Positions 49,679 to 61,020 of a stretch of DNA of 64,000 nucleotides are shown here, piece after piece (position 1 is the first letter of the stretch; the number at the start of each line of letters is the position of its first letter). The stretch is from Thalassolituus maritimus (lineage in GTDB: Bacteria > Pseudomonadota > Gammaproteobacteria > Pseudomonadales > Oceanobacteraceae). The position numbers and the translations under genes are program-made. Under the pieces are notes generated by a model that had not been told where the DNA came from, made no database searches, and was given only the letters and a program-made list of their open reading frames with translations. Where the stretch lies: NCBI RefSeq assembly GCF_900156675.1, contig NZ_FTOH01000002.1, positions 248,001 through 312,000 of the forward strand, written 5' to 3'.

Positions 49679-51937
49679 ATGACGGATCAGATCAGTTATA
49701 CCGATGATGGCGTTGAACGCCAGTCACTCAAACAATACACCGAGAATGCGTACCTGAATTACTCCATGTACGTCATTCTTGATCGCGCACTGCCTCATGT
49801 GGGCGATGGTATGAAGCCGGTACAGCGCCGGATCATTTATGCCATGAGCGAACTTGGCCTGAAGTCTACGGCTAAGTACAAAAAATCGGCCCGTACTGTC
49901 GGTGACGTGTTGGGTAAGTATCACCCACATGGCGACAGCGCCTGTTATGAAGCCATGGTGCTGATGGCTCAGCCGTTCTCATACCGTTATCCGCTGGTCG
50001 ATGGTCAGGGTAACTGGGGTGCGCCGGACGATCCTAAGTCCTTTGCCGCGATGCGTTATACCGAAGCTAAGTTGTCACCTTTTGCTGATGTGCTTCTGAG
50101 TGAGCTGGGTCAGGGTACGGTCGAGTGGCAGCCGAACTTTGACGGTACCATGGACGAACCTGCGACACTGCCAGCACGCCTGCCGACGGTGATGTTGAAC
50201 GGTACGACCGGTATTGCGGTGGGTATGGCGACGGATATTCCGCCGCACAATGTCCGTGAAGTAACCTCGGCATGTATCCGCCTGCTGGATGAACCGAAAG
50301 CCGATATCGATGCTCTGTGTGAGCATGTCATGGCGCCGGACTTTCCGACAGAAGCCGAGATCATCACACCTCGCGAAGATCTCAAGAAGATGTACCGCAC
50401 GGGTAAAGGCAGCGTCAAAATGCGCGCGGTCTACACTCTTGAAGACGGTGATATCGTCATTACGGCGCTGCCGCATCAGGTGTCTGGCGCCAAAATTCTT
50501 GAGCAGATCGCAGCGCAGATGCAGGCTAAGAAGTTGCCTCTCGTAACGGATTTACGTGACGAGTCAGACCACGAGAATCCAACCCGCCTGGTAATTGTGC
50601 CTAAGTCCAACCGGGTTGATACAGCCGCAGTGATGGCGCACCTGTTTGCGACTACTGACCTCGAGAAGAACTATCGCGTCAACATGAACGTGATCGGACT
50701 TGATGGTCGCCCACAGGTCAAAGATCTTAAGACCATGCTCAGTGAGTGGCTGGAATACCGTACCGGTACGGTGCGTCGTCGCTTGCAGCATCGCCTGGAT
50801 AAAGTACTGGCGCGTTTGCATATCCTTGAAGGTTTGTTGGTTGCCTTCCTGAACATCGACGAAGTGATCGATATTATCCGCACCGAAGACAAACCAAAGC
50901 CGGTGCTGATGGAGCGCTTTGGTATTTCCGATATTCAGGCCGAAGCCATTCTTGAGTTAAAGCTTCGTCATCTGGCCAAGCTCGAAGAAATGAAGATTCG
51001 TGGCGAACAGGATGAGCTGGAGAAAGAGCGCGATATGCTCGAGAAGACTCTGGGTTCTGAACGTCGTATGAAAACTCTGATTAAGAAAGAACTCACTGCC
51101 GATGCGGAGCAGTACGGCGATGAACGTCGTTCTCCGGTCGTTACCCGTGCCGAGGCGAGAGCCTTCAGCGAGACCGAACTGGTATCCGCTGACCCGGTTA
51201 CGGTGGTGCTGTCGCAGAAAGGCTGGGTTCGGGCCGCCAAGGGCCATGACGTTGATGGTGCGAACCTGAGCTACAAAGCCGGTGATGCCTTCCTCACGGC
51301 GGCCAAAGGTAAATCGAATCAGAGTGTGATCTTCCTTGATAACACTGGCCGATCGTACAGTTTGCAGGCGCATACACTCCCTTCAGCACGGGGGCAGGGT
51401 GAGCCGCTAACTGGCAAGCTGAATCCTCCTGCAGGAAGCCTGTTCACGAATGCGCTGATGGGTAAAGACGATGACCGCTACCTGCTAAGTACCGACGCGG
51501 GCTATGGCTTTATCGGTACGCTCGCCGACATGCAGAGCAAGAACAAAGCCGGTAAGACACTGGTTACTGTGCCGACTAACGCAAAAGTGCTGCCCCCTAC
51601 GCTCATCGACGAACCGGATAAGAGTTGGATTGCCGCGGTGAGTAATGAAGGTCGGATGCTGGTCTTCCCAGCGGCTGACCTCCCACAGATGGCGCGCGGT
51701 AAAGGCAACAAGATGATCAACATCAACGGCACCCGCGCGGCCGCCAGAGAAGAGCTGATGGTTGCCACGCTTGCTTTCAAAGAAGGGGATACCCTGCTGG
51801 TTCATGCCGGTAAGCGTCACCTGAAACTCAAGTTCTCTGATCTTGAACACTATCAGGGCGAGCGCGGGCGCCGTGGTAACAAGTTACCGCGTGGCTTCCA
51901 GAATGTAGATTCGATGGAGGTTCAGGGGGCTGACTAA
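49679..51937 (+). CDS. parC: ParC, topoisomerase IV subunit A
   Basis: 752 residues from ATG at 49679 (an upstream start at 49640 adds residues not in the family). Breakage-reunion domain: [32 protein letters not shown] and [15 protein letters not shown] with the active-site Tyr. C-terminal beta-pinwheel repeats follow. Cuts and rejoins DNA with ParE to unlink chromosomes. The end [15 protein letters not shown] is typical. Confidence 0.97.
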   Translation: MTDQISYTDDGVERQSLKQYTENAYLNYSMYVILDRALPHVGDGMKPVQRRIIYAMSELGLKSTAKYKKSARTVGDVLGKYHPHGDSACYEAMVLMAQPFSYRYPLVDGQGNWGAPDDPKSFAAMRYTEAKLSPFADVLLSELGQGTVEWQPNFDGTMDEPATLPARLPTVMLNGTTGIAVGMATDIPPHNVREVTSACIRLLDEPKADIDALCEHVMAPDFPTEAEIITPREDLKKMYRTGKGSVKMRAVYTLEDGDIVITALPHQVSGAKILEQIAAQMQAKKLPLVTDLRDESDHENPTRLVIVPKSNRVDTAAVMAHLFATTDLEKNYRVNMNVIGLDGRPQVKDLKTMLSEWLEYRTGTVRRRLQHRLDKVLARLHILEGLLVAFLNIDEVIDIIRTEDKPKPVLMERFGISDIQAEAILELKLRHLAKLEEMKIRGEQDELEKERDMLEKTLGSERRMKTLIKKELTADAEQYGDERRSPVVTRAEARAFSETELVSADPVTVVLSQKGWVRAAKGHDVDGANLSYKAGDAFLTAAKGKSNQSVIFLDNTGRSYSLQAHTLPSARGQGEPLTGKLNPPAGSLFTNALMGKDDDRYLLSTDAGYGFIGTLADMQSKNKAGKTLVTVPTNAKVLPPTLIDEPDKSWIAAVSNEGRMLVFPAADLPQMARGKGNKMININGTRAAAREELMVATLAFKEGDTLLVHAGKRHLKLKFSDLEHYQGERGRRGNKLPRGFQNVDSMEVQGAD

Positions 51938-51938
51938 A

Positions 51939-52643
51939 TCAGCGCCCACCTTCTGAAGCAACGAAAAGGTCGGGTTGCCGCTCCGGCCTTAACAGATCTG
52001 CAACGGCCTGGGATGTTGGTTTTGCTCTGATCGTGCCATCTGTCGTCACGCTTGCGATGCCGGTGCAAGTTGCCCCCAGAGGGACAGTCGCTGCCGAGCG
52101 GTTTGCCTCGCCACTGAGTATTGCATCAATCTCAGCCTGACTGAGTGCTTCCAGGGTCTCCGCCGCGGTGACCTTATGTCCTTCGAAATAGGCTGTTTGT
52201 TCACTGTCCCACGAGCCATCAAAATTTCTGTCGAAGTGCTTGTATTGTCCGTGCATCATGCCTTCATCCAGAGTGATGCTCAAAGAGCCCGATTCGCTGT
52301 AAGGTGAAGTCGCAGTCTTATCGGTCAGTGAATAGGCGCCGCGCAACTGTGAAGCCTGTTGGTTGAGTGTCATTGGCGTGAAATTAGCGGTGCAGTCGTG
52401 TAGCCGGAATTCTCCGTGGCCAGTCTCTTCCAGTACGACAAGCTGTCGTCCGGACATTTGGGTGCGGATATCACTTCCTGAGTCATTGATGCTATCGCTC
52501 ATTGTTGTCTGAACATACCATACCCCCGCTGGGGAGCTGTCTGTTCGCGAGCTGTCTGCGTTTGAATTATCGCTCATGCATCCACTGATGCAGGTAAGTG
52601 AGGCAAGGATCATCGTTGATAGAACTGAGCGCCTGGTCTTCAT
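51939..52643 (-). CDS. Hypothetical lipoprotein
   Basis: 234 residues, ATG at 52643 with AAGGAG upstream. Signal MKTRRSVLSTMILASLTCIS and lipobox ISGCM, then a Ser/Asp/Asn-rich spacer (about 24-45) and a compact beta-rich body (VWYVQTTMSDSINDSGSDIR onward). The family was not recognised. It ends one base after the parC stop on the other strand (tail-to-tail) and stands alone otherwise. Confidence 0.72.
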   Translation of the reverse strand: MKTRRSVLSTMILASLTCISGCMSDNSNADSSRTDSSPAGVWYVQTTMSDSINDSGSDIRTQMSGRQLVVLEETGHGEFRLHDCTANFTPMTLNQQASQLRGAYSLTDKTATSPYSESGSLSITLDEGMMHGQYKHFDRNFDGSWDSEQTAYFEGHKVTAAETLEALSQAEIDAILSGEANRSAATVPLGATCTGIASVTTDGTIRAKPTSQAVADLLRPERQPDLFVASEGGR

Positions 52644-52807
52644 AACAACTCCTTGCCTGGGTATTTATTGAATCGGCTAACTACCATAGCAACCCGTCAA
52701 GGGATGAAAACGGGCCCTTAATGACAATACTGTTAATTTGAGGAAGGAGTCACAAATACAGCGTTTTCCGGTACGCTTTCTGTCAAATTTGTCACAGATA
52801 TCAAGAA

Positions 52808-53248
52808 ATGGAAGGCGATTACCTGTTTGTCTACGGCAGCTTAAGGCCGGCTGCGCGCTTTACCGGTTCCATCGTGGGCGCCGATAAGGCAAGAGCACTC
52901 CTGACGCAAGACCGCCATGAAGCGGCTGCGACTGTTCCCGGTCACTTGCTTTCTTTGGGGCTTTATCCTGGGTGGGTCGCGCCCGGAAGCTTGCCGGTTA
53001 TTTCGTCATATTCACATATTCAGGGAGACATTTATCGCGTTAATGACCGCATTCTTGCCTGCCTTGATGTGTATGAGGGTTGCTCCGCCTCTTGCCCGCC
53101 GCCTCATGAATACGAGCGGCGTAAGGTGATAGCGGTTACCGCAGAGGGTTCTGAAATCGAGGTTTGGGTGTATGAGTACATCGGCCATTTAACCGGAATG
53201 ATCCGGCGGATAGAGCTGATTCCATCAAACGACTGGCTAGAAATGTAA
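52808..53248 (+). CDS. Gamma-glutamylcyclotransferase-like (GGCT/AIG2) protein
   Basis: 146 residues. LFVYGSLRP carries the family's YGSL substrate loop; GHLLSLGLYPG and DVYEGC follow as expected, with WVYEYIG in the last third. Family members release 5-oxoproline from gamma-glutamyl compounds, but many of this length have unknown substrates. Preceded by an AAGGAG further up (about 60 bases) but by only GAAATGGAAG at the start. Confidence 0.8.
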   Translation: MEGDYLFVYGSLRPAARFTGSIVGADKARALLTQDRHEAAATVPGHLLSLGLYPGWVAPGSLPVISSYSHIQGDIYRVNDRILACLDVYEGCSASCPPPHEYERRKVIAVTAEGSEIEVWVYEYIGHLTGMIRRIELIPSNDWLEM

Positions 53249-53362
53249 CAATACGGGCCGCCGAATTCGTAATCCGGCCGGAAAAGATATGGGCGGCATG
53301 ATTATCAGACCTTACTATGTTGCCTGCTTATAAGTGAATGAACGACTCATAGAGGAGTAATA

Positions 53363-54301
53363 ATGAAAATAGTTAAAGCGATAGCCGCGCTGGTTGTGGT
53401 AGTGGTCATTGGTATCACAGGTACCATCATGGTTGCCCCAGAGGAGACCGCAACGTTTCTGGTTGATGTGAAACGCGGTCTTGGAGATCTTGAACAGAAA
53501 GAGATTACTCTGCCGAGTGGTCTGACCTACGTTTACCTTGAGTCAGAAAATACCGAAGCAGACACACTGGTTCTGCTGCATGGCTTTGGTGCTGATAAAG
53601 ATAACTTTACCGAATCAGCCCCGTACCTGAAAGACTTCCACCTGATCGTGCCTGATCATATTGGCTTTGGTGAGTCGTCGAAACCTAACCCGGCTGACTA
53701 CACACCAACTGCTCAGGCTAAACGTTTACACGAGTTGTTCAGCGAGTTGAATCTTGATCGTAAGATTCATATGGGCGGCAGCTCCATGGGTGGTCATATT
53801 GCTATGACCTATGCTGCCCTGTATCCAGCTGAGGTAAAGAGCCTCTGGTTGCTTGATCCGGGCGGTGTCTGGTCTGCGCCGAAATCTGAAGTGATGACTA
53901 TCGTTGAAGAAACGGGCAAGAACCCACTGACAGCGAAAACCGAAGATGAATTCCGCGATGTGTTCGATATCGTAATGAGCGAACCACCGTTTGTGCCTGG
54001 GTTCGTGCTGGACCAGATGGCCAAAAAACGCATCGACAATTTTGAGCTGGAACAGGATATTTTCGCTCAGATCAAATCGGACAGTGTTGAAGAGCGTGTG
54101 ACTGGCCTTGAGACCCCGACGCTTCTGGTTTGGGGTGTCGAAGACCGTGTACTTAACGTCGGTGCTACGGATGTTCTCGAACAGCTGATGCAGAATGTCA
54201 CTACTATCAAGATGGAAGGTATCGGCCATCTTCCTCAGCTGGAAGCGCCAAAGCAGACCGCTGAAGACCTGAAAGCCTTTATTGCTGGGCTTGAGCAGTA
54301 A
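53363..54301 (+). CDS. Alpha/beta-hydrolase with N-terminal membrane anchor
   Basis: 312 residues, ATG at 53363 with GAGGAG upstream. N-terminal hydrophobic segment (KAIAALVVVVVIGITGTIMV) anchors or exports it. Hydrolase core: LVLLHGFGADKDNF, DHIGFGESSKP, nucleophile elbow GGSSMGGHIAMTYAA, LLDPGG, a cap, then LVWGVEDRVLN (Asp) and GIGHLPQLE (His). Likely a lipase or esterase of the periplasm. Ends in a strong hairpin. Confidence 0.87.
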   Translation: MKIVKAIAALVVVVVIGITGTIMVAPEETATFLVDVKRGLGDLEQKEITLPSGLTYVYLESENTEADTLVLLHGFGADKDNFTESAPYLKDFHLIVPDHIGFGESSKPNPADYTPTAQAKRLHELFSELNLDRKIHMGGSSMGGHIAMTYAALYPAEVKSLWLLDPGGVWSAPKSEVMTIVEETGKNPLTAKTEDEFRDVFDIVMSEPPFVPGFVLDQMAKKRIDNFELEQDIFAQIKSDSVEERVTGLETPTLLVWGVEDRVLNVGATDVLEQLMQNVTTIKMEGIGHLPQLEAPKQTAEDLKAFIAGLEQ

Positions 54302-54324
54302 TCGCTTACTGTGTTTAACCAAAG

Positions 54325-54350
54325 AAAAGGCCAGCAATTGCTGGCCTTTT
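54325..54350 (+). terminator. Terminator after the alpha/beta-hydrolase
   Basis: 26-base perfect palindrome, AAAAGGCCAGCAA followed by its inverse, then TTGTTTG. Confidence 0.88.
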
Positions 54351-54439
54351 TGTTTGCCCTACGATTACTTCACCATAGTCCTGATTTGCTATGGCAGCTA
54401 TAATCCGGCGCTTTACTCACTCCCATCTGGAATCCGCCC

Positions 54440-55294
54440 ATGACTGAGAAAACTTTCGTCCGCGAGCGTCTGTACGACGACTACGCCCAGTCCTTCACTG
54501 TCAGTGAACTGCTGTTTGAAGTAAAAACCGAACACCAGCATCTGGAGATCTTCGAAACCCCATTTCTTGGTCGTGTGATGCTGCTTGATGGCGTGGTGCA
54601 GACCACCGAGAAAGATGAGTTTATCTATCACGAGATGATGGTGCACGTGCCTATGCTGGCGCACCCGAATCCAAAGCGTGTGCTGATCATTGGTGGTGGC
54701 GACGGCGGTATCCTGCGTGAAGTGCTGCGTCATAAGAACGTAGAGCACGTCACTCAGGTCGAGATCGATCAGAGCGTCATCGATATGTGCAAAGAGTACT
54801 TCCCGAAGCACTCTGACGGTGCCTACGACGACCCGAAAGCCAATATCGTGATCGCCGACGGCAAAGATTTTGTCGCCAACTGCACTGACAAATTTGATGT
54901 GATTATCTCTGACTCGACTGACCCTATTGGTCCGGGCGAAGTGCTGTTCACTTCTGACTTCTACGCCGATGAGAAGAAGTGCCTGAACGAAGGCGGCATT
55001 ATGGTAGCTCAGAATGGCGTGCCATTTATGCAGGGCGATGAAGTGACCAACACTTTCCAGCGTCTGAGCAAGATTTATAACGAAGCCAGCTTCTATGTGA
55101 TGCCAGTGCCAACCTACGCGGGCGGTTTTATGACTCTGGCATGGGCAACCGATGATGAGTCACTGCGTAAGCAAACCGTTGAGCAAATCCAGGCGCGTTA
55201 CGATATTGCTGGAATTGAAACTCGCTACTACAACCCGGAAGTACACGTCGCCAGCTTCGCGCTCCCGAATTACGTGAAAGTGCTGATGAAGTAA
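54440..55294 (+). CDS. speE: SpeE, polyamine (spermidine) aminopropyltransferase
   Basis: 284 residues. LGRVMLLDGVVQTTEKDEFI, YHEMMVHVPM, and the cofactor loop VLIIGGGDGGILREVLRH; ISDSTDPIGPGE marks the catalytic Asp region. Moves the aminopropyl group of decarboxylated AdoMet to putrescine. Monocistronic: terminators on both sides. Confidence 0.95.
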   Translation: MTEKTFVRERLYDDYAQSFTVSELLFEVKTEHQHLEIFETPFLGRVMLLDGVVQTTEKDEFIYHEMMVHVPMLAHPNPKRVLIIGGGDGGILREVLRHKNVEHVTQVEIDQSVIDMCKEYFPKHSDGAYDDPKANIVIADGKDFVANCTDKFDVIISDSTDPIGPGEVLFTSDFYADEKKCLNEGGIMVAQNGVPFMQGDEVTNTFQRLSKIYNEASFYVMPVPTYAGGFMTLAWATDDESLRKQTVEQIQARYDIAGIETRYYNPEVHVASFALPNYVKVLMK

Positions 55295-55322
55295 GTCGTC
55301 TGCCTGAAGTATGCCAAAAACA

Positions 55323-55360
55323 AAAACGCCCGCGCTGACTGGTATCAGCGCGGGCGTTTT
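55323..55360. terminator. Terminator between speE and waaA
   Basis: AAAACGCCCGCGCTGA/TCAGCGCGGGCGTTTT, 16-base perfect stem with 6-base loop, between two convergent genes. Confidence 0.92.
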
Positions 55361-55374
55361 CATTGGAGGAGCTT

Positions 55375-56646
55375 TTAATTCTTGCGTAGTTTTTCTGTGA
55401 TCAGCTCAAGCAGCTGCGACACCGCTCCACGATTCGTCTCCACGACTCCCAGTCCTTTCTGGCCCATCGCCTCGCGGGCAGTGCTGTCCTTCAGCAAGCG
55501 AATTGCCTCTTCCTGCAATGCCGGCAGACTCTCGCAAACGGCCATAGCACCGGCGTCGGTCAGTTCAGTGACGATGCTGGTGAAGTTTATGTGATCAGCG
55601 CCAATCAGGGTGGCTTTTCCTAGTGCTGCCGGCTCAATCGGGTTGTGACCGCCGCCGCCAGAATAAAGGCTTCCGCCCATGACGACGACGTCGGCAGCGG
55701 CAAGCATATTCAGCATCTCGCCCATGGTGTCTGCAACGTAGATCTGAGTGTCGTTTGAAGCGGGGCCATTAGTTCGACGATGGACACGCAGGTGACGACT
55801 GCGGGCAGCATTGGTTACCGGTTCAAAACGTTCTGGGTGGCGTGGAATCAGTAGCAGTAAAAGACCGGGGACGGCTTCTTCTAACGCAGGATAGATATCG
55901 AGTAACTGCTCGTCTTCGGTCGGATGACTTGAAGCCAGCGCCAGTACGGGACGACTCACACCCCATTGCTCGCGTAGGTCGGTACCGTTCTGGTGGCAAC
56001 CCTCTGGCAGGGTGACATCAAATTTTACGCTGCCCGTAACCTTGAGGCGTCCGGTTGGAAGGCCCAGTTCGATAAAACGTTGGCCGTCAGTGGGGTTTTG
56101 TACGGCAACGATATTCAGGCTGTGCAGCATTGGCCGGGTCAAAGCGGGTACTTTTCCATAACCACGGGCGGATCGTTCTGACATGCGGGCATTAGCAAGT
56201 ACGACTGGCAGATCATGCTGATCACAGCACGCCAGAAGATTGGGCCAAAGCTCGGTTTCTACGATGACCAAAGCGCCGGGGCGAATGCTCTTGATAAAAC
56301 GATTGATAAAGGACGGCAGGTCATAGGGCAGGTACATGTGAAAGACCCGCTCGCCGAAGATGCGTTTGACCTGCTCCGAGCCTGTAGGGGTAGTACTGGT
56401 GATGATCACCGGAGTATCGGGGTTCTGTACCATGAACTGTTTGACAAACTGAGCCGCTGCGAGCGTTTCACCAACGGATACAGCATGCACCCAAAGGCCG
56501 CCCGGACGTGGCCTGTGTGGCAGAAACCCAAAGCGTTCAGCGACACGCTGGCGGTATCCCGGGTTCGCGCGTCCACGCCACCACAGTCGGGCGACGATGA
56601 TGGGTAAAAACAGGCTGTAGATCAGGGTGTAAAGATGTCGTGCCAC
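55375..56646 (-). CDS. waaA: WaaA (KdtA), Kdo transferase
   Basis: 423 residues. N-terminal anchor MARHLYTLIYSLFLPIIVAR; GLWVHAVSVGETLAA (with catalytic Glu), YLPYDLPSFINRFIKSIRPG, ETELWPNLL and the C-terminal MGGSLYSGGGGHNPIEPAAL. Adds Kdo to lipid A precursor at the inner membrane. Divergent from the heptose gene hldE. Confidence 0.96.
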   Translation of the reverse strand: MARHLYTLIYSLFLPIIVARLWWRGRANPGYRQRVAERFGFLPHRPRPGGLWVHAVSVGETLAAAQFVKQFMVQNPDTPVIITSTTPTGSEQVKRIFGERVFHMYLPYDLPSFINRFIKSIRPGALVIVETELWPNLLACCDQHDLPVVLANARMSERSARGYGKVPALTRPMLHSLNIVAVQNPTDGQRFIELGLPTGRLKVTGSVKFDVTLPEGCHQNGTDLREQWGVSRPVLALASSHPTEDEQLLDIYPALEEAVPGLLLLLIPRHPERFEPVTNAARSRHLRVHRRTNGPASNDTQIYVADTMGEMLNMLAAADVVVMGGSLYSGGGGHNPIEPAALGKATLIGADHINFTSIVTELTDAGAMAVCESLPALQEEAIRLLKDSTAREAMGQKGLGVVETNRGAVSQLLELITEKLRKN

Positions 56647-56745
56647 AGTGCGTCCGGGTACTGAATGTCGGGCCCGGATAGTAGCACAAATCAGAGGTCG
56701 CCTATGTTAAACTGCGCGCTTTCTGATCTACCGGCGACTCCCCTG

Positions 56746-58176
56746 ATGGATGTAACTATCCCTGATTTTCACAAAGCCCGGGTTCTGGTATTCGGCGACA
56801 TTATGCTCGACCGCTACTGGGGTGGCCCGACGTCACGCATTTCTCCCGAGGCACCTGTGCCCGTGGTGAAAATTCAGGACACAGAAAACCGTGCTGGTGG
56901 TGCGGGCAACGTTGCGTTGAACATCGCAGTTTTGGGCGGACAGGTTGACCTCCTTGGGATAACCGGAGAAGACGACAACGCCCAGCTACTTGAAGGTCTG
57001 TTACAGGATGCCGGCGTTACTTGTGATTTCCAAAGGCACGACACCCATCCGACCATCACCAAGTTGCGGATTATCAGCCGTCAGCAGCAGCTGATTCGTC
57101 TCGATTTTGAAGATGCCTTTCATGCGGTGGATATCTCCGCATCGAAAGCGTCGTTTGAAGCTCGCTTAAAAAATACGGGTGTAGTCATCTTGTCGGATTA
57201 CGGCAAAGGCTCTCTGGCAGATCCTCAGCCTCTGATTAAAGCCGCGAAAGCGCAGAATGTTCCGGTTCTGGTCGACCCGAAAGGTGCGGACTTCGAGAAA
57301 TATCGGGGCGCGACCCTGATTACCCCAAATCTCAGCGAGTTTGAGGCCGTGGTTGGCCCGGCTCCGTCGGATGAGGAGCTGGTTACAAAAGCCCGTGCGC
57401 TAGTCGAAGAGTTTGATCTCGAAGGCGTACTGGTGACCCGCAGTGAAAAGGGCATGACCCTGGTACGTCGCGACGCTGAGCCTTTCCATCTGCCGACCCG
57501 CGCCCGCGAGGTGTACGATGTGACCGGTGCCGGTGATACCGTGATTTCTGTTCTGGCAGCGTCTTTGGCCGCCGGTGCGGGTTTTGAAGAGGCTACTTTG
57601 TTGGCAAATACTGCTGCTGGCATTGTGGTCGGCAAGCTGGGAACCGCAACGGCCTCAACCGAAGAGTTGCGCCGTGAGCTGCGTCAGGACAGCCAGCAGG
57701 GTGCTGGCCTGTTTGATGAAGACTCGCTGATGGTACTGGTCGAGGAGGCCCGTGAACGTGGTGAAACTCTGGTCATGACCAATGGCTGTTTCGACATCAT
57801 TCATCCCGGTCATGTGCAGTATCTTAAAGAAGCGAAAGCGTTGGGCGACCGCTTATTAGTCGCGGTGAACTCTGACGAATCTGTGTCTCGCCTGAAGGGC
57901 CCGGCACGTCCGATTAACCCACTCGACCACCGAATGGCTGTGTTATCTGGCCTTGAAAGCGTGGATTGGGTGGTGCCTTTTACCGAAGATACCCCGGAGC
58001 GCCTGATCTGTCGGGTGCTGCCGGATATTCTGGTGAAGGGTGGTGACTACCGCATAGAAGAAATCGCCGGTGGTCAGTGTGTACAGCAAAACGGTGGTGA
58101 CGTGATCATCCTGAGCTTTAAAGACAACTGCTCAACCACGGCCATTGTTAAACGCATTCAGGAGACAGAAGCATGA
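56746..58176 (+). CDS. hldE: HldE (RfaE), bifunctional heptose-7-phosphate kinase/heptose-1-phosphate adenylyltransferase
   Basis: 476 residues from ATG at 56746, the start that matches the family (E. coli about 477). ATG at 56704 has a better ribosome site (AGAGG) and would add 14 residues. N-terminal PfkB/ribokinase domain: [20 protein letters not shown], and [12 protein letters not shown] near 260. C-terminal nucleotidyltransferase: [20 protein letters not shown]. Makes ADP-heptose with GmhB; the epimerase hldD follows with an ATGA overlap. Confidence 0.95.
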   Translation: MDVTIPDFHKARVLVFGDIMLDRYWGGPTSRISPEAPVPVVKIQDTENRAGGAGNVALNIAVLGGQVDLLGITGEDDNAQLLEGLLQDAGVTCDFQRHDTHPTITKLRIISRQQQLIRLDFEDAFHAVDISASKASFEARLKNTGVVILSDYGKGSLADPQPLIKAAKAQNVPVLVDPKGADFEKYRGATLITPNLSEFEAVVGPAPSDEELVTKARALVEEFDLEGVLVTRSEKGMTLVRRDAEPFHLPTRAREVYDVTGAGDTVISVLAASLAAGAGFEEATLLANTAAGIVVGKLGTATASTEELRRELRQDSQQGAGLFDEDSLMVLVEEARERGETLVMTNGCFDIIHPGHVQYLKEAKALGDRLLVAVNSDESVSRLKGPARPINPLDHRMAVLSGLESVDWVVPFTEDTPERLICRVLPDILVKGGDYRIEEIAGGQCVQQNGGDVIILSFKDNCSTTAIVKRIQETEA

Positions 58177-59144
58177 TTATCGTAACAGGCGGTGCCGGTT
58201 TTATTGGCAGCAACATCGTTAAAGCCCTGAACGCGATGGGGCGCACCGACATCATCGTGGTGGACGACCTGAGCGACGGTCGCCAGTTCTATAACATCAG
58301 CGATTGCGATATTGCCGACTATCTGGATAAGGATGACTTTATCCAGCGCGTACAGATTGATGATGGCCTGCTGGACGATGTTGAAGCTATCTTCCACGAA
58401 GGTGCCTGCTCATCCACTACCGAGTGGGATGGCAAGTTTATGATGGAGAACAACTACGAGTACTCCAAGATTCTGCTGCACGCTTGCCTCGAACAGGGTA
58501 TTCCATACCTGTATGCCTCCAGCGCATCGGTTTATGGCGGTAGTGACGTCTTCAAAGAAGAGCGCGCTCACGAGAAGCCTCTGAACGTGTACGGCTACTC
58601 TAAGTGGCAGTTCGACCAATACGTTCGTCAGTTGCAGGCCACTTATCCGAATAATCGTTTCCCAAGTCAGGTTGTGGGCTTCCGTTACTTTAATGTGTAT
58701 GGCCCGCGCGAGCAGCACAAAGGTTCTATGTCGTCGGTGGCGTTCCACTTCAATAACCAGATTAAAGACGCTGGCGTCTGCAAATTGTTTGGCGAGACCG
58801 AAGGCTGGGGGGCTGGTGAGCAGCGCCGTGACTTTGTCTATGTAGGCGACGTTGTGAAAGTAAACCTCTGGTTCTGGCAGCAGAAAGCGGCATCGGGGAT
58901 CTACAATCTGGGCACGGGCAAGTGTCAGAGCTTTAACGACGTTGCAGATGCCGTCGTGGCATGGCACGGTGCGAAAGGCACGGATGGCAAGAAAGAGTAC
59001 ATCCCGTTCCCGGACCATCTGAAAGGTGCTTATCAGAGCTTCACCGAAGCGGATATTTCAAATCTGCGTGCGGCTGGCTACACCGATGAATTCTTCACCG
59101 TTGAACAGGGCGTTAACGCGTATCTGGACTGGCTGAATGGCTGA
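58173..59144 (+). CDS. hldD: HldD, ADP-L-glycero-D-manno-heptose 6-epimerase
   Basis: 323 residues. Rossmann [24 protein letters not shown] and the YGYSK catalytic motif. Last step of ADP-heptose synthesis. Overlaps hldE by 4 bases and the next gene by 8 bases, so the three are one translationally coupled unit. Confidence 0.96.
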   Translation: MIIVTGGAGFIGSNIVKALNAMGRTDIIVVDDLSDGRQFYNISDCDIADYLDKDDFIQRVQIDDGLLDDVEAIFHEGACSSTTEWDGKFMMENNYEYSKILLHACLEQGIPYLYASSASVYGGSDVFKEERAHEKPLNVYGYSKWQFDQYVRQLQATYPNNRFPSQVVGFRYFNVYGPREQHKGSMSSVAFHFNNQIKDAGVCKLFGETEGWGAGEQRRDFVYVGDVVKVNLWFWQQKAASGIYNLGTGKCQSFNDVADAVVAWHGAKGTDGKKEYIPFPDHLKGAYQSFTEADISNLRAAGYTDEFFTVEQGVNAYLDWLNG

Positions 59145-60084
59145 AGTATCTCAAGGCGGCGCGGAGCAGCTTAAAGCTCCGATCCACCCTAAGCACTGGC
59201 CCATCTGGTTGGGCATAGGACTGCTCGCACTTCTGACGCGGTTGCCTTTTTCATGGCAGTTGGGAATCGGCAAAGGCATTGGCTTGCTGCTCCACAAGGT
59301 CGCCGGGAGTCGTCGCAGAATTGCCGAAGTTAATATGGAAATCTGCTTCCCGGAGAAAACCCCTGCGGAGCGTGATGCCCTGGTGCGTCAGATCTTTATC
59401 GACAACGGCATCGGTCTGATGGAAACCTTTATGGGCTGGTTCCGTGATCCTCAGTGGTTGGCCGCCCGTACGGATTTTGTAGGTTTCGATAAGGTGCGAG
59501 AGGCACAGAATAACGGCCAGGGTGTGATGCTGCTCGGTGCTCATTACTCCATGCTGGATCTCGCTGGCAGCCTGGTCAGTACAGTGCAACGCGTGAGCGT
59601 AAGCTATCGCCCGCAGGATAACCCGGTGATGAATTATGTAATGGAGCGGAACCGCGCCCGTTTGTACGATGAATGCCTGACGCGCAAAGACATCCGTGGA
59701 TTTATCCGTACGTTACGTCAGGGCAACGTGCTCTGGTACGCCCAGGATCAGGATTTCGGCCGTAAGAACAGCATCTTCGTAAACTTCTTTGGCCACCCGG
59801 CGGCGACGATTACAGCGACTTCCCGTATCGCGAAAGCGGGTAAGGCGCTGGTGATGCCGATCACTTACTTCCGTAAAGATGATAACTCGGGCTATACCGT
59901 CACGGTGCATGATCCTTTACCGATTCCGAGCGGCGATGACGCAGCCGACGCCCAAATGGCGAATGACTTTATCGAAACACAGTTACGGGAGCACCCCTCT
60001 CAGTATCTGTGGCTACACAAGCGCTTTAAGACAACGGTTGACCCTGAAATGAAAAAGGGCAGCATTTACCGCAAGAAAAAATAA
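59137..60084 (+). CDS. LpxL/LpxM-type lipid A acyltransferase
   Basis: 315 residues. One N-terminal membrane segment ([20 protein letters not shown]) and the LpxL/HtrB signatures: [11 protein letters not shown] (HX4D motif), [13 protein letters not shown], and [19 protein letters not shown]. Adds a secondary fatty acid to Kdo2-lipid A. Overlaps hldD; fits the envelope cluster with waaA opposite. Whether it is the lauroyl- (L) or myristoyl- (M) enzyme cannot be told. Confidence 0.92.
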   Translation: MAEVSQGGAEQLKAPIHPKHWPIWLGIGLLALLTRLPFSWQLGIGKGIGLLLHKVAGSRRRIAEVNMEICFPEKTPAERDALVRQIFIDNGIGLMETFMGWFRDPQWLAARTDFVGFDKVREAQNNGQGVMLLGAHYSMLDLAGSLVSTVQRVSVSYRPQDNPVMNYVMERNRARLYDECLTRKDIRGFIRTLRQGNVLWYAQDQDFGRKNSIFVNFFGHPAATITATSRIAKAGKALVMPITYFRKDDNSGYTVTVHDPLPIPSGDDAADAQMANDFIETQLREHPSQYLWLHKRFKTTVDPEMKKGSIYRKKK

Positions 60085-60109
60085 CAACAACTTACGGGGT
60101 TTTATCATC

Positions 60110-60931
60110 ATGCAAAAAGTACTGATTACAGGTGCGGCCAGCGGTCTTGGCCGTGAACTGGCCTTACGCTTCGCTAAAGAAGGTGCCGATATCTGTATCG
60201 CAGATATTAACAGCGAGGGCTCGGCTGAAACTCTGGAGTTGGTAGAGAAAGCCGGTGGTAAAGGCTGGACGGCTTATCTGGATGTCACCTCTGAAGATCA
60301 GTGGAATGCATTGCGTGCTGATGTCGAAGGGCGCTGGGGTGGCCTTGATGTCTTGATTAACAATGCCGGTGTTGCCACTGGCGACCGCATTGACGCGGGC
60401 GAGTGGGCCTGGTGGGAATGGATCATCGATATCAACCTGAAAGGCGTCGCTCTGGGTTGTCGTACCTTTACCCCTGTGATGAAAAAGCAGAACAGCGGTT
60501 ACATTATGAATACTGCTTCGCTTGCCGGTCTGATGATTCTGCCGTCGATGGCTTCCTACAATGTGACTAAGGCGGGTGTGATCGCACTCTCTGAGACCAT
60601 GTACTACGAGCTGCACGCGTATAACATCAAGGTCACGGCGCTGTGCCCGGGCTTCTTCCGTACCAATCTGAACAAGACAATGAAGACATCCGATCCTTCG
60701 ATGCTGAAGTTCGTCGACAAGGTGTTCGAGAAGTCAGAGCTGGATGCCAGTGAGGTGGCTGATCGCGCATACAAATCGCTGATGAAAGGCGAGATGATCT
60801 GTAACCCGCATCCGATTGGCCGCAAGGCGGTATTTATTAAGCGTTGGCTGGGTGGTCTGTTCCGCTGGAAAGTGAAGCAGGCATCATTCGATTTGCGGCG
60901 TCGTGAAGAGTCACTGCAAAAGCAGAGCTGA
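60110..60931 (+). CDS. Short-chain dehydrogenase/reductase
   Basis: 273 residues. NAD(P) loop TGAASGLGRE, NNAGVAT, and catalytic SLAGLMILPSMASYNVTKAG (Ser, Tyr-x3-Lys as YNVTK). C-terminal basic helix region (about 235-273, KAVFIKRWLGGLFRWKVKQA) may touch membrane. The substrate is unknown. It follows the acyltransferase after 25 bases and may share its transcript. Confidence 0.9.
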   Translation: MQKVLITGAASGLGRELALRFAKEGADICIADINSEGSAETLELVEKAGGKGWTAYLDVTSEDQWNALRADVEGRWGGLDVLINNAGVATGDRIDAGEWAWWEWIIDINLKGVALGCRTFTPVMKKQNSGYIMNTASLAGLMILPSMASYNVTKAGVIALSETMYYELHAYNIKVTALCPGFFRTNLNKTMKTSDPSMLKFVDKVFEKSELDASEVADRAYKSLMKGEMICNPHPIGRKAVFIKRWLGGLFRWKVKQASFDLRRREESLQKQS

Positions 60932-60969
60932 TGTTGTTCAGTTAGCTTAACCATCGAAACACACGCATT

Positions 60970-60997
60970 AAAAAGGGTCGCATTCGCGACCCTTTTT
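60970..60997. terminator. Bidirectional terminator between SDR and subtilase genes
   Basis: AAAAAGGGTCGC, ATTC loop, GCGACCCTTTTT, between convergent genes. Confidence 0.93.
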
Positions 60998-61020
60998 AAT
61001 TGAACGGAATTGAGAGTGTT

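Noticed and set aside
58410-59018. Minus-strand frame of 202 codons across hldD
   Set aside because: Shadow of hldD; the product is unlike any family.
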